NCBI GenBank assembly: GCA_945897465.1
Contig: CAMDFK010000006.1
Coordinates: 62,001-126,000 of the forward strand
Length of the DNA stretch: 64,000 bases
From: Limnohabitans sp. Rim8
Lineage (GTDB): Bacteria; Pseudomonadota; Gammaproteobacteria; Burkholderiales; Burkholderiaceae_C
Reading direction: 5' to 3'
Part shown: positions 50,551 through 59,160 of the stretch, one piece after another
How the letters are laid out: each line of letters begins with the position of its first letter
Numbering within the stretch: the first letter of the stretch is position 1
Notes under the pieces: generated by a model
What the model was told of the DNA's origin: nothing
Database searches by the model: none
What the model saw: the letters and a program-made list of their open reading frames with translations, nothing else
Program-made: the position numbers and the translations under genes

Positions 50551-51561
50551 TCAGCCAGCCAAAGGCACGATTTCCTGCTCGATCGCGCCAAACAAACTCT
50601 CGCCGTTTTGGCCCTTCATTTCGATGCGGATGGTGTCGCCGTACTTCATGAATTCAGTGCTGGGCTTGCCATCGAGGATGGTTTCGATGGCGCGTTTTTC
50701 GGCGATGCAGCTGTAGCCTTTGGGCCACTCGGGTTTGCCGTTCACGTCGACGCTTTTGTTGCTCACCGTGCCGCTGCCCACCACGGAGCCAGCGCGCACA
50801 TTGCGCGTCTTGCAGATGTGGGCGATCAGCTGACCAAAGTGGAATGTCATCTCGGGACCCGCTTCGCACATGCCGACTTTGCGACCGTTCCAGGTGGACT
50901 GCAGCGTCAGGTGCACGCGCCCGCCTTGCCAGGCGTCGCCCAGCTCGTCAGGCGTCACAGCCACGGGGCTGAAGGCGGTGGCGGGTTTGCTCTGGAAGAA
51001 GCCAAAGCCTTTGGCCAACTCATTGGGAATCAGGTTGCGCAGGCTCACGTCGTTGGCCAGCATGAGAAGGCGAACGCCCTCGATGGCGTCATCGGCGCTG
51101 GTTTGCATGGGCACATCGCCGGTGATGACGGCGATTTCGGCTTCAAAGTCAATGCCAAACGCTTCGCTGGCGCAGACCACCGGATCGCAAGGGCCGATGA
51201 AGTCATCGCTGCCGCCTTGGTACATCAGAGGGTCGGTGTAGAAGCTGCTGGGCACTTCGGAGTTGCGTGCCGCACGAACCAACTCCACATGGTTGAGGTA
51301 GGCTGAGCCGTCGGCCCATTGGTAGGCGCGGGGCAGCGGGGCCATGCATTGCGCCGGGTCAAACGGGAAAGCGTGGCGGGCTTTGCCTTGGTTCAAGGTC
51401 GTGTACAGGTCTTCCAGTTGCGGGGCCAGAAAGTTCCAGTCGTCGAGCACTTGCTGGAGTTTGCTGGCGATGCTGGTCGCATAATGCGCTGAGCTCAGGT
51501 CGCGCGAGACCACCACCAGCTGTCCGTCGCGTGAGCCGTCTTTGTAGGTCGCCAATTTCAT
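50551..51561 (-). CDS. Fumarylacetoacetate hydrolase (FAH) family protein
   Basis: 336 residues. The FAH metal centre is seen in 'GIDFEAEIAVITGDVP' (Glu, Glu) and 'MLANDVSLRNLIPNELAKGF' (Asp); 'GSGTVSNKSVD' and 'YGDTIRIEMKGQNGESLFGA' complete the domain. It hydrolyses a C-C bond in an acylpyruvate-type ring-cleavage product, such as fumarylacetoacetate or fumarylpyruvate. A divergent IclR regulator gene lies 113 bp upstream with a palindrome between. Confidence 0.92.
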   Translation of the reverse strand: MKLATYKDGSRDGQLVVVSRDLSSAHYATSIASKLQQVLDDWNFLAPQLEDLYTTLNQGKARHAFPFDPAQCMAPLPRAYQWADGSAYLNHVELVRAARNSEVPSSFYTDPLMYQGGSDDFIGPCDPVVCASEAFGIDFEAEIAVITGDVPMQTSADDAIEGVRLLMLANDVSLRNLIPNELAKGFGFFQSKPATAFSPVAVTPDELGDAWQGGRVHLTLQSTWNGRKVGMCEAGPEMTFHFGQLIAHICKTRNVRAGSVVGSGTVSNKSVDVNGKPEWPKGYSCIAEKRAIETILDGKPSTEFMKYGDTIRIEMKGQNGESLFGAIEQEIVPLAG

Positions 51562-51633
51562 GATGTTTGCCCATTTTGTTCGCCTTTCACCGCGGTGGGT
51601 ACCACGGGTGAATGGCGCATTGAATTACGCATT

Positions 51634-51649
51634 GTTAAACTCGTTTAAC
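51634..51649. promoter_or_regulatory. Palindrome between FAH-family and IclR genes
   Basis: GTTAAAC-TC-GTTTAAC is a perfect 7-bp inverted repeat, 25 bp before the iclR-type ATG. It is a strong candidate operator for the divergent IclR regulator. Confidence 0.7.
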
Positions 51650-51674
51650 TAAACGAAACCTGATTCTAGAGCAT

Positions 51675-52502
51675 ATGGTTACCGAAAGCAGCTTGGACAC
51701 GACCCCGGACGGGGACAAAGCGCGCGCAGGCATCCAGTCGGTGGAGGTGGGATTTGCCCTGCTCGATGTGCTGGCGCAGGCCCCTGGGCCCTTGATGTTG
51801 CGCGATCTGGCCAGCGCAGCTGGCATGAGCGCGGCCAAGGCCCACCGCTACCTGGTGAGCTTTCAGCGTCTGAACCTGGTGGTGCAGGACGCCAACACCC
51901 GTTATGAACTGGGCCCCGCCACCTTGCGCCTGGGTTTGGCCACCTTGTCTCGGCTGGATGCGGTCAAACTTGCGCGTGAGCGCTTGCCAACTTTGATGGA
52001 TCAAACCGGCCACACCTTGGCCCTGGCCGTCTGGGGCAACCGGGGCCCGACCCTGGTGCACTGGCAGGAAACCCCACTGGCCATGCCAGTGAGTTTGCGT
52101 CTGGGCGATGTGATGCCGCTGTTGTCATCGGCCACGGGCCGGTGCTTTGCCGCCTTCATGGGCCACGGCGGTGCGGCCGACAAGGCCCGGCCCATGCTCG
52201 ATGCCGAACTGGTCCTCGCCCGCAAATTGGGCCGCAGTGATTTGCCGTCCACCGCCGCGCAGGTGCAAGCCCTGTTGACCGAAACCCGCGCACAGGGTCT
52301 GGGCCGCGTGGTCAATGTGCTGCTGCCCGGCATTTCAGGTTTATGTGCGCCCGTGTTCGATGCAGGGGGACATCTGGCTATGGGTGTGGTGTCGCTGGGG
52401 TCTTCGGCCACCTTCGATGCCGACTGGCAAGGCCCAGCAGCGCAGGCGCTGCGCACATTTGCCACGCAGTTGTCGGCCGACTTGGGCTGGCGCTCAAGCT
52501 GA
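51675..52502 (+). CDS. IclR-family transcriptional regulator
   Basis: 275 residues: N-terminal winged helix ('GFALLDVLAQAPGPLMLRDL', 'MSAAKAHRYLVSFQRLNLVV') and a C-terminal IclR effector domain ('RLPTLMDQTGHTLALAVWGN', 'LLSSATGRCFAAFMG', 'GISGLCAPVFDAGGHLAMGV'). It likely controls the divergent FAH-family gene in response to an organic acid. The first in-frame ATG at 51675 is used. Confidence 0.92.
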   Translation: MVTESSLDTTPDGDKARAGIQSVEVGFALLDVLAQAPGPLMLRDLASAAGMSAAKAHRYLVSFQRLNLVVQDANTRYELGPATLRLGLATLSRLDAVKLARERLPTLMDQTGHTLALAVWGNRGPTLVHWQETPLAMPVSLRLGDVMPLLSSATGRCFAAFMGHGGAADKARPMLDAELVLARKLGRSDLPSTAAQVQALLTETRAQGLGRVVNVLLPGISGLCAPVFDAGGHLAMGVVSLGSSATFDADWQGPAAQALRTFATQLSADLGWRSS

Positions 52503-52562
52503 GTGAGCTCACCAGAATTTCGCGGCAGTCCTCAGATCCCTTGACCCACGCCTTGTGAACCC

Positions 52563-53990
52563 ATGAGCACGGTGCCGCCCAAGCCAATTCCCGTTGTCGC
52601 GCGGTCCGGTCGGCCGAGCACGCGCAACTTGCTTGGCTGGGGTGCGTTGGTGTTGGCGCTGCACCTTGCTGTACTGCTGAGCCTGGCGGGCACGTTGGAC
52701 TGGCAGTTGAACGCCCCCCAGACGCTGCGCACGGGTCCGGTACAGACACGCCACATCGCGGCATCTGCGGCGGCACCCACAGTCCAAGTGCTGCCCGCCG
52801 CACCAGCAGCACGCACACGCATCGCTATGGTAGAAAAACCCAAACCCAAACCCATCCCCCCTCCCAAGCCCGCCACTCCCAAAACTGCGGCGCTCTTTCA
52901 ACCGCCACAAACAACTGCCACAGCTGAAGGGTCACCCACAGCCGAACCCAATACGCCATCAGATCTGGATGAACCTCAAACCGCCAACCTGACCAATTCA
53001 GAACCGCTACAACAATCGGGCCAAGTCAGCTTCGACAACTTGATGGACAGGCCTCCAACAATAGACCTTACAGCCACAACTGAATCACAGTCAGACCCTG
53101 TCACTGCCAAGGCGCCTGAGGCTGATATTGCTGCGCCAGTCACCACGACGCCAGAAGGCTTAGCACCTGCCGATCCTCCAAACCCCACGCCAACGACCGC
53201 ACCGACAAACGGCCAAGCCGAGGCAGCAAAAACGCGTGAAAACCAGCGCATTGAAACCAGAGACACGCCCACCATGCCTGCGCCCGAGGGCGTCGCCGGC
53301 ACCACCCTGGCTTTGCCTGAAATAGCCTTGACTTCGCTGCCACCTTCGGCCTTGCTGAGCTACCGGCTCAACGGCCAAGATAAAGGCGTCCCATACCAAG
53401 CCTCTGGCCAGCTGCGATGGCAGCACAACGCCAGCGTCTACAGCATGAGCTTGTCTGTCAGGGCCTTTTTACTGGGCTCCAGGCACTGGCGCAGCGTGGG
53501 TCAAATCAACAACACAGGCTTGGCACCGACCCGGTTTTCAGACAGTTGGCGCAGTGAACGAGCGGCTCACTTTGACCGCCCGAACCAACGCATCGTGTTC
53601 AGCAACAATGCACCCGCTGCGCCCTTGCAGCCAGGTGCGCAAGACCAAGTCAGCCTGTATGTGCAACTGGCCGCCGCTATGGCTCAGCCAGGCCAACCGA
53701 TGCCACCCGGCACACGGCTACAGATTCAGACGGCCACCGTGCGCGACGCATTGCCTTGGCTGTTGACGCTAGAAAATCAGGAAATACTGGAAGTGGATGG
53801 CCAAAGCTTTCAGACCGTGAAATGGGTGTGCCAACCGCGCAACCGATTTGATGCCCAAGTGGAATTTTGGGTTTCAGCCGCACACGATTGGCTGCCGGCA
53901 CGCATCCGCATCACTCAAGCCAGTGGAAGCTACATCGACCTGCAGCTGATTGGGCGTGAAGCCTTGGACGCCCTACCGTTAAACCCATGA
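52563..53990 (+). CDS. DUF3108 protein with TonB-like proline-rich linker
   Basis: 475 residues: membrane anchor (about 24-48, 'NLLGWGALVLALHLAVLLSL'), a long Pro/Thr/Ala-rich linker (about 75-270, with KPKPKPIPPPKPATPK), and a C-terminal beta-rich DUF3108 domain ('LLSYRLNGQDKGVPYQASGQ', 'FWVSAAHDWLPARIRITQAS'). The layout, anchor plus extended periplasmic linker plus folded domain, resembles TonB in form but not in end domain. Function unknown; cell-envelope role is inference. Confidence 0.8.
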   Translation: MSTVPPKPIPVVARSGRPSTRNLLGWGALVLALHLAVLLSLAGTLDWQLNAPQTLRTGPVQTRHIAASAAAPTVQVLPAAPAARTRIAMVEKPKPKPIPPPKPATPKTAALFQPPQTTATAEGSPTAEPNTPSDLDEPQTANLTNSEPLQQSGQVSFDNLMDRPPTIDLTATTESQSDPVTAKAPEADIAAPVTTTPEGLAPADPPNPTPTTAPTNGQAEAAKTRENQRIETRDTPTMPAPEGVAGTTLALPEIALTSLPPSALLSYRLNGQDKGVPYQASGQLRWQHNASVYSMSLSVRAFLLGSRHWRSVGQINNTGLAPTRFSDSWRSERAAHFDRPNQRIVFSNNAPAAPLQPGAQDQVSLYVQLAAAMAQPGQPMPPGTRLQIQTATVRDALPWLLTLENQEILEVDGQSFQTVKWVCQPRNRFDAQVEFWVSAAHDWLPARIRITQASGSYIDLQLIGREALDALPLNP

Positions 53991-54090
53991 GCCCATCCCA
54001 CCACCCAACGATTCCACCAAAAACCACACCCACTTGAAGTTGTTACACATGCACCCACTTGCAAGCCACAACTTGAGGGAGAATGAAGGC

Positions 54091-54372
54091 ATGAACCTGT
54101 TGTACGAATCAGAAACTTTTGCCGTGATGCACATGCTGGCCAATGCGCCGGTCGAAGCGGCGTCCCACAGCAGCACGCCCCAGCTGGAGCGCCATGGTTT
54201 CGAAATCGTGGACAAACGGTCGGGCAAAGAGGTGTACCTGGACGGCTCCTGGGCTGAAATGTTCCAGCAGCAGATTCAAGCTTGGCAGCAGCACACCCCC
54301 ACACAAGAAGAGGTCGAGGACACCCTCGAAGGCTACACAGGTCTGGCCCAGCAGCCCGTCGTGGTGCATTGA
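54091..54372 (+). CDS. DUF3567 protein
   Basis: 93 residues from the ATG at 54091 (GAGGGAGAATGAAGG upstream). 'ERHGFEIVDKRSGKEVYLDG', 'SWAEMFQQQIQAWQQHTPTQ' and 'LAQQPVVVH' match the DUF3567 family, a small cytoplasmic protein found widely in Burkholderiales. No function is known. It is convergent with the AbrB-type gene, 7 bp apart. Confidence 0.85.
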   Translation: MNLLYESETFAVMHMLANAPVEAASHSSTPQLERHGFEIVDKRSGKEVYLDGSWAEMFQQQIQAWQQHTPTQEEVEDTLEGYTGLAQQPVVVH

Positions 54373-54379
54373 CGGCCCA

Positions 54380-55456
54380 TCAAGCCTTGGCCATCCGCCG
54401 TGTCACCCAGGTGAACAACGGCCCCACAACCAGCAAGACCGCGACCAAACGGCAGACCTGAAAAGCCGTGACCACCGGCACCCCCAGCTGCAGCACCTTG
54501 GCCGTGATGGCCATCTCGGTGATCCCGCCGGGTGCCGTGCCCAAAATCATCGTGGCCGGGTGCAAGCCCGTGCCCCACGCCAGGGCCATGCCAAACACCA
54601 CCGACGCGCCCATCATCCACAACGAACCCCAGGCCACAGAGGCCAGCCAGCCGGGAGCGGTCTTGACGAATTCGCGCCGAAACCGGATACCCAGGCTCAC
54701 CCCGATGACCAGCTGCGCCGCGTTGGACAGCACATTGGGCACTGCCGACCACTGCCAACCCAACAGAGTCACCGCCATCGACGCCAGCAATGCGCCCATG
54801 AACCACGGGTTGGTGCGACCCAGCTTGAGCATGACCCAGCCGCCAGCTGCCGTCACCAAGCCCAGCCAAAGCAAGCCCGGCCATTGCGCCAGCCGCGGGC
54901 CGGGCAACAAGGATGCATCCACCGTCAAGCCCCATTGGTGCTGTGCCCACTGCATGCCAAACGGCACGGCAATCACCACCATCACCAAGCGCATGCTGTG
55001 CGCCGCCGCCACCAGATCGGTGCGGGCGCCGTGGCGCTCGGCCAGCAGCGTCATCTCGGACGCACCGCCAATTGAGCCCGAAAAATACGTGGTGGCCCAC
55101 AAAGCCCTGGGCGGCAGGTGAGCCCACTCGGCGCCGTGGCGACGCTGTAACCACAAACCAAACAAGGCCCCCAGCGCCAGCGCCCACACCACCGCCAGCA
55201 CAATGGCCCACCACTGCGCCAACACCAGCGCGCTGACTTGCGGCGTGAAATACAAGCCCAAGGCCGTTCCAATCACCCACTGACCGCTGTTGCGCAACAA
55301 ATTGGCACTGTGGGTCGGCGCGCCGGCCATAGAAGCCAGCGCTGTGATCAGCAAAGGACCCAGCATCCAAGGAATGGGCGTGCCCAGCCAGACGCACAGT
55401 TCAGCGGCCAGCCAGGCGGCAACCAAAGTGCCAAAGGTGCGTGGCCAACTTTTCAA
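54380..55456 (-). CDS. AbrB-type (ammonia monooxygenase-like) membrane protein
   Basis: 358 residues with 9-10 hydrophobic segments and two AbrB-duplication repeats ('PIPWMLGPLLITALASMAGA' and 'TNPWFMGALLASMAVTLLGW'), plus 'GTAPGGITEMAITAKVLQLG'. This family is often mislabelled as a transcriptional regulator; it is a polytopic membrane protein of unknown transport or regulatory function. The start is set at TTG 55456 (GGGG 7 bp upstream), since the frame above it runs into the aminotransferase gene. It is 31 bp after that gene. Confidence 0.8.
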   Translation of the reverse strand: MKSWPRTFGTLVAAWLAAELCVWLGTPIPWMLGPLLITALASMAGAPTHSANLLRNSGQWVIGTALGLYFTPQVSALVLAQWWAIVLAVVWALALGALFGLWLQRRHGAEWAHLPPRALWATTYFSGSIGGASEMTLLAERHGARTDLVAAAHSMRLVMVVIAVPFGMQWAQHQWGLTVDASLLPGPRLAQWPGLLWLGLVTAAGGWVMLKLGRTNPWFMGALLASMAVTLLGWQWSAVPNVLSNAAQLVIGVSLGIRFRREFVKTAPGWLASVAWGSLWMMGASVVFGMALAWGTGLHPATMILGTAPGGITEMAITAKVLQLGVPVVTAFQVCRLVAVLLVVGPLFTWVTRRMAKA

Positions 55457-55487
55457 GGATGCGCCCCAGCACCCTGTGTCCCGTGCA

Positions 55488-56822
55488 TCAAGCGTGTCGG
55501 CGGATGCTGTCGGCCAAGGTCTGCACGATCTGGTCGATGTGCGCGTCTTGCACAATGTAAGGCGGGCAAATGACGATGTTCTCGCCTGCCGGGCGCACCC
55601 AAACGCCGTGGTGGAAGCAGTCCATGAAGATGTCGTAAGCCCGCTTGCCCGGTGTGCCCGGAATGCTGGCCAGTTCCACCGCCCCGGCCAAGCCCAGCGT
55701 GCGGATGCCCACCACATTGGGCAAACCCTTCAAGGCGCTGTGCATCGCGTCGCCCAACACCCGGCCCTGTTGTCCCGCACGGGCAAACAGGTTTTCTTCC
55801 TTCATCAAGTCGAGCGTGGCAATCGCAGCCGCACAGGCCACGGGGTGACCGGAATAGGTGTAACCGTGGAAAAACTCGATGGCGTGGGCAGGCGAGTTCG
55901 CGTTCATCATCGCGTCGTAGATGAAGTCGCGGCAGATCACGCCACCCAGCGGGATCACGCCGTTCGTCACCGCCTTGGCGAAGTTGAGCATGTCGGGCAC
56001 CACGCCGTAGTAATCGGCACCAAAGTTCACGCCCAAACGGCCAAAACCGGTGATCACCTCATCAAAAATCAACAAAATGCCGTGCTTGTCGCAAATCTCG
56101 CGCAGACGCTTCACATAGCCTTGAGGCGGGATGTACCAACCCGCGCTGCCCGCAATCGGCTCGACGATGACTGCCGCGATGTTGCTCGGGTCGTGCAGCA
56201 CCAAGATGCGGTTTTCCAGCTCGAGCAAAGGATCTTCAGCCCACACCGGTTCTTCGTGGTGGATGTAAGCGTGGTTCACCGGGTCGTGAATGAAACGCAT
56301 GTGGTCCACACGCGGCAGCAGTTGTGCGCCGTACACCTTGCGGTTGGCAGGCAAGCCACCCACGCTCATGCCACCGAAGTTGACGCCGTGGTAACCCTTT
56401 TCCCGGCCAATGAACACATTGCGGTGGCCTTCGCCCCGGGCGCGGTGGTAGGCCAGCGCCACTTTCAGGGCGGTGTCGGCCGCCTCAGAGCCCGAATTGC
56501 AAAACAGCACCTTGTTCAGATCACCTGGCGCCATGTCGGCGATCATCTGCGCCGCTTTGAAGGCCTTGTCGTTGCTCGCCTGGAAAGCCGTGGCGTAGTC
56601 CAGCGTGTCCAGCTGGTTTTTGATGGCTTCATTGATCGGGCGGCGGTTGTGCCCTGCGCCCACGCACCACAAGCTGGAAATGCCATCAATCACCTTCTTG
56701 CCGTCGTGGGTGGTGAAGTGCATGCCCTCGGCCCCTACGAACACGCGCGGGTCTTGCTTGAAGGTGCGGTTGGGTGTGAAGGGCAACCATTGGTTGTCCA
56801 TGTGAAAGACTGTATTGGACAC
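55488..56822 (-). CDS. Omega-amino acid:pyruvate aminotransferase (class III)
   Basis: 444 residues, class III PLP aminotransferase: 'SSLWCVGAGHNRRPINEAIK', 'VLFCNSGSEAADTALKVALA', 'LIFDEVITGFGRLGVNFGAD' and the Schiff-base Lys in 'DMLNFAKAVTNGVIPLGGVI'. It closely resembles beta-alanine:pyruvate transaminases. The start is the GTG at 56822, which has GAGGAG 7 bp upstream; the more obvious ATG is 7 codons later. Likely co-transcribed with the AbrB-type gene, divergent from purU. Confidence 0.9.
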   Translation of the reverse strand: MSNTVFHMDNQWLPFTPNRTFKQDPRVFVGAEGMHFTTHDGKKVIDGISSLWCVGAGHNRRPINEAIKNQLDTLDYATAFQASNDKAFKAAQMIADMAPGDLNKVLFCNSGSEAADTALKVALAYHRARGEGHRNVFIGREKGYHGVNFGGMSVGGLPANRKVYGAQLLPRVDHMRFIHDPVNHAYIHHEEPVWAEDPLLELENRILVLHDPSNIAAVIVEPIAGSAGWYIPPQGYVKRLREICDKHGILLIFDEVITGFGRLGVNFGADYYGVVPDMLNFAKAVTNGVIPLGGVICRDFIYDAMMNANSPAHAIEFFHGYTYSGHPVACAAAIATLDLMKEENLFARAGQQGRVLGDAMHSALKGLPNVVGIRTLGLAGAVELASIPGTPGKRAYDIFMDCFHHGVWVRPAGENIVICPPYIVQDAHIDQIVQTLADSIRRHA

Positions 56823-56991
56823 GGCAAAACTCCTCGAAAACAATTCTCCCAATCAGTTTAATCCTGAATACATCTGTCACCTGCACAAGCGTGACACACC
56901 CTCCATGACCGTGATGGAGGTCTTTACAATCAAGCGATCCATCGAATATCTGACCCTTGTCAGATCGCGGCGAAACCCCCAGCATTCACCC

Positions 56992-57840
56992 ATGACCTCT
57001 ACCTACATCCTGACCCTGTCTTGCCCCGACCGAACCGGCATCGTGCACGCCGTGTCGGGCTTTTTGCTCGAGCATGGGGGCAATATTGAAGAAGCGGCCC
57101 AATACAACGACCACGACACAGGTTTGTTTTTCATGCGCGTTCAGTTCGCCTGTGCTCGGGCCGATGGCCCGACGTTGGCAACGCAATGGGGCGAATTTGC
57201 CCAGACTTTTGGCATGAAATGGAACCTTCACGCCACCGCCGAGCCTATGCGCACCGTGATCATGGTCAGCAAAGAAGGCCACTGCCTGAATGACCTGCTG
57301 TTTCGCTGGAAAAGTGGTCTGCTGCCGCTGGACATTCGCGCCATCGTCAGCAACCACCGTGAGTTTTACCAACTGGCGGCCAGCTACAACGTGCCCTTTC
57401 ACCACTTACCGGTGACCGCTGCCACCAAACAACAGGTGGAAGCCAAGCAGTACGAGGTCATCCAGGCCGAGGGCGCCGAGCTGGTGGTGCTGGCGCGTTA
57501 CATGCAAATTCTCTCAGACGACCTGTGCCGCAAACTGGCCGGGCGTGCCATCAACATCCACCACAGCTTTTTGCCCAGCTTCAAAGGGGCCAAGCCCTAC
57601 TACCAAGCCCACGACCGGGGTGTGAAGCTGATCGGCGCCACCGCCCACTATGTGACGGCCGATCTGGACGAAGGCCCGATCATCGAGCAAGACGTGGCCC
57701 GTGTGGACCACAGCAAAACCGTGGAAGACCTCACAGCCCAAGGCCGTGATACCGAGAGCCAAGTGCTGGCCCGTGCCGTCAAATGGCACAGCGAACACCG
57801 TGTGCTGATCAACGGCCACAAGACGGTGATTTTTAAATGA
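56992..57840 (+). CDS. purU: Formyltetrahydrofolate deformylase PurU
   Basis: 282 residues: N-terminal ACT domain ('YILTLSCPDRTGIVHAVSGF') and a C-terminal formyltransferase fold ('LVVLARYMQILSDDLCRKLA', 'INIHHSFLPSFKGAKPYYQA', 'HDRGVKLIGATAHYVTADLD'). It hydrolyses 10-formyl-THF to THF and formate, balancing one-carbon pools. The ATG at 56992 is chosen; upstream residues are non-family. Three tandem 42-bp repeats follow the stop. Confidence 0.95.
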   Translation: MTSTYILTLSCPDRTGIVHAVSGFLLEHGGNIEEAAQYNDHDTGLFFMRVQFACARADGPTLATQWGEFAQTFGMKWNLHATAEPMRTVIMVSKEGHCLNDLLFRWKSGLLPLDIRAIVSNHREFYQLAASYNVPFHHLPVTAATKQQVEAKQYEVIQAEGAELVVLARYMQILSDDLCRKLAGRAINIHHSFLPSFKGAKPYYQAHDRGVKLIGATAHYVTADLDEGPIIEQDVARVDHSKTVEDLTAQGRDTESQVLARAVKWHSEHRVLINGHKTVIFK

Positions 57841-57843
57841 ATG

Positions 57844-57969
57844 ACTTTGCGGGACAGATCTTTAGCTCTGCCCCCAACCGATCAAACTTTGCGGGGCAGA
57901 TCTTTAGCTCTGTCCCCAACCGATCAAACTTTGCGGGGCAGATCTTCAGCTCTGTCCCCAACTGATTCA
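57844..57969 (+). repeat. Three tandem 42-bp hairpin repeats upstream of the LysR gene
   Basis: Copies at 57844-57885, 57886-57927 and 57928-57969 each read ACTTTGCGGGGCAGATCTTT then AGCTCTGTCCCCAACCGATCAA with few changes. Within a unit GGGGCAGA can pair with TCTGTCCCC, giving a stem. The array begins 4 bp after the purU stop and ends 2 bp before the LysR ATG, so it fills the gap entirely. Confidence 0.92.
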
Positions 57970-57971
57970 CC

Positions 57972-58847
57972 ATGTCAGCCACCTCACGCATCCCGCCCAT
58001 CCAGTGCCTCTTGACCTTTGAGGCCTTGGCGCGTTTGCGTAGCGTGACCCAAGCGGCCGAAGAGCTCTGTGTGACGCCCAGCGCGGTGAGTCACCGTGTC
58101 AAGCAGCTGGAGCAGATCATCGGCACCAAGCTCTTTGGCCGGGCTGATTTTTCACTCACCACCGAAGGCATTGAATACCTGGCCCATGTCCGCGAAGGTT
58201 TGGTGTCGCTGCAACGCTTTCCCAGCGCCAGCAACACGCCCGGACGTCGCAAACTGCGCTTGGCGGTCACCCCCACCTTTGCGCGCTCGGTGCTGATGCC
58301 GCGCCTCAAACACTTCTTGGACGCCTACCCGGAGATCGACATCACGCTGCAAGTGAGCATTCCCCTGCTCGACGTGGTGGCCGAAGATGCCGACCTCACG
58401 GTGCGCTTTGGCACAGGTCGTTACTCGGATGTGGAACACGTCTGCCTCGCCAAGGATGAGGTAACCCCCTTGGCATCGCCCGCTTGGCTTCGCGAAAACG
58501 GTCCCTTTGCCAGCGCCGAAGACCTGCAAGGCGTGGCCCTCTTGCGCAGCCCACTGGAGCCCTGGCGCACCTGGTTTGCCGCACACGACCTGGACTGGCC
58601 CGAGCCCATGGACGGCTCGTCTTTCAACGACATCGGCCTCATGTGCGACGCCGCCGCCCAAGGCTTGGGCGTGGGCCTGATCCGCACCAAACTGGGCGCC
58701 CCCTGGCTGGAAAGCGGCCAACTCGTGCGCCTGTTCGAGCGCAGCGTGCCCAGCCCACACGCCCATTACCTGTGCTGGCGCACCGGCACCATGGAGCGCT
58801 GGGAATGCGCCACCTTTGCCGACTGGCTGAAAAAAGCACTGGCCTGA
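57972..58847 (+). CDS. LysR-family regulator (GcvA-like)
   Basis: 291 residues: winged helix with 'RSVTQAAEELCVTPSAVSHR' and 'VKQLEQIIGTKLFGR', then a LysR substrate domain ending 'GLGVGLIRTKLGAPWLESGQ'. The opening 'RIPPIQCLLTFEALARL' is typical of the GcvA group. The target cannot be read from the sequence; it is not divergent from a catabolic gene. The leader is made entirely of tandem repeats, so there is no ordinary promoter spacing or Shine-Dalgarno. Confidence 0.9.
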   Translation: MSATSRIPPIQCLLTFEALARLRSVTQAAEELCVTPSAVSHRVKQLEQIIGTKLFGRADFSLTTEGIEYLAHVREGLVSLQRFPSASNTPGRRKLRLAVTPTFARSVLMPRLKHFLDAYPEIDITLQVSIPLLDVVAEDADLTVRFGTGRYSDVEHVCLAKDEVTPLASPAWLRENGPFASAEDLQGVALLRSPLEPWRTWFAAHDLDWPEPMDGSSFNDIGLMCDAAAQGLGVGLIRTKLGAPWLESGQLVRLFERSVPSPHAHYLCWRTGTMERWECATFADWLKKALA

Positions 58848-59160
58848 GGCATTGCCTTTTTCTGGTATGCATGCCAGTGATTGCAGCCTGCACACCAGTC
58901 ATCGCCGTTCGTGCCAAGTCTTGGTAGTCCGTGCTCCCGTCATTGCGAGCGAAGCGCGGCAATCCAGGCGCTGCGGTCGGCCTGGCGGTAAAGTCCTTTC
59001 CAAGCACACCAACTGGATCGCCGCGCTTCACCCGCGATGACAATTGAAAGGGCAGCTCACCTTGCTGCCTCTGAAATTCACAAGTCCATCAAAGTTTCTT
59101 CAGCCCCACCGACCCGGCTTGGGCTTACAGTTGGGAGTAAATTTGAAGGTTTTGAATGCC
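58848..59160. repeat. 313-bp intergenic region with a dispersed palindromic repeat
   Basis: No gene is seen. The element at 58939-58967 (beginning GTCATTGCGAGCGAAGCGCG, ending CAATCCAGG) is mirrored at 59013-59042 (beginning CTGGATCGCCGCGC, ending CGCGATGAC), with about 45 bp between. A further degenerate GTCATCGCC-like copy lies near 58898. The last 100 bp upstream of the oxidase ATG hold its leader, with GAAGG as RBS. Confidence 0.65.

Noticed and set aside
55290-56861. 523-residue open frame on the plus strand over the AbrB-type and aminotransferase genes
   Set aside because: It is antisense to two well-supported genes, its product is low-complexity and Arg/His/Val-biased, and long antisense frames are expected in GC-rich DNA.
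57844-57969. CRISPR array before the LysR gene
   Set aside because: Three directly adjoining copies without spacers and no cas genes; a tandem repeat.
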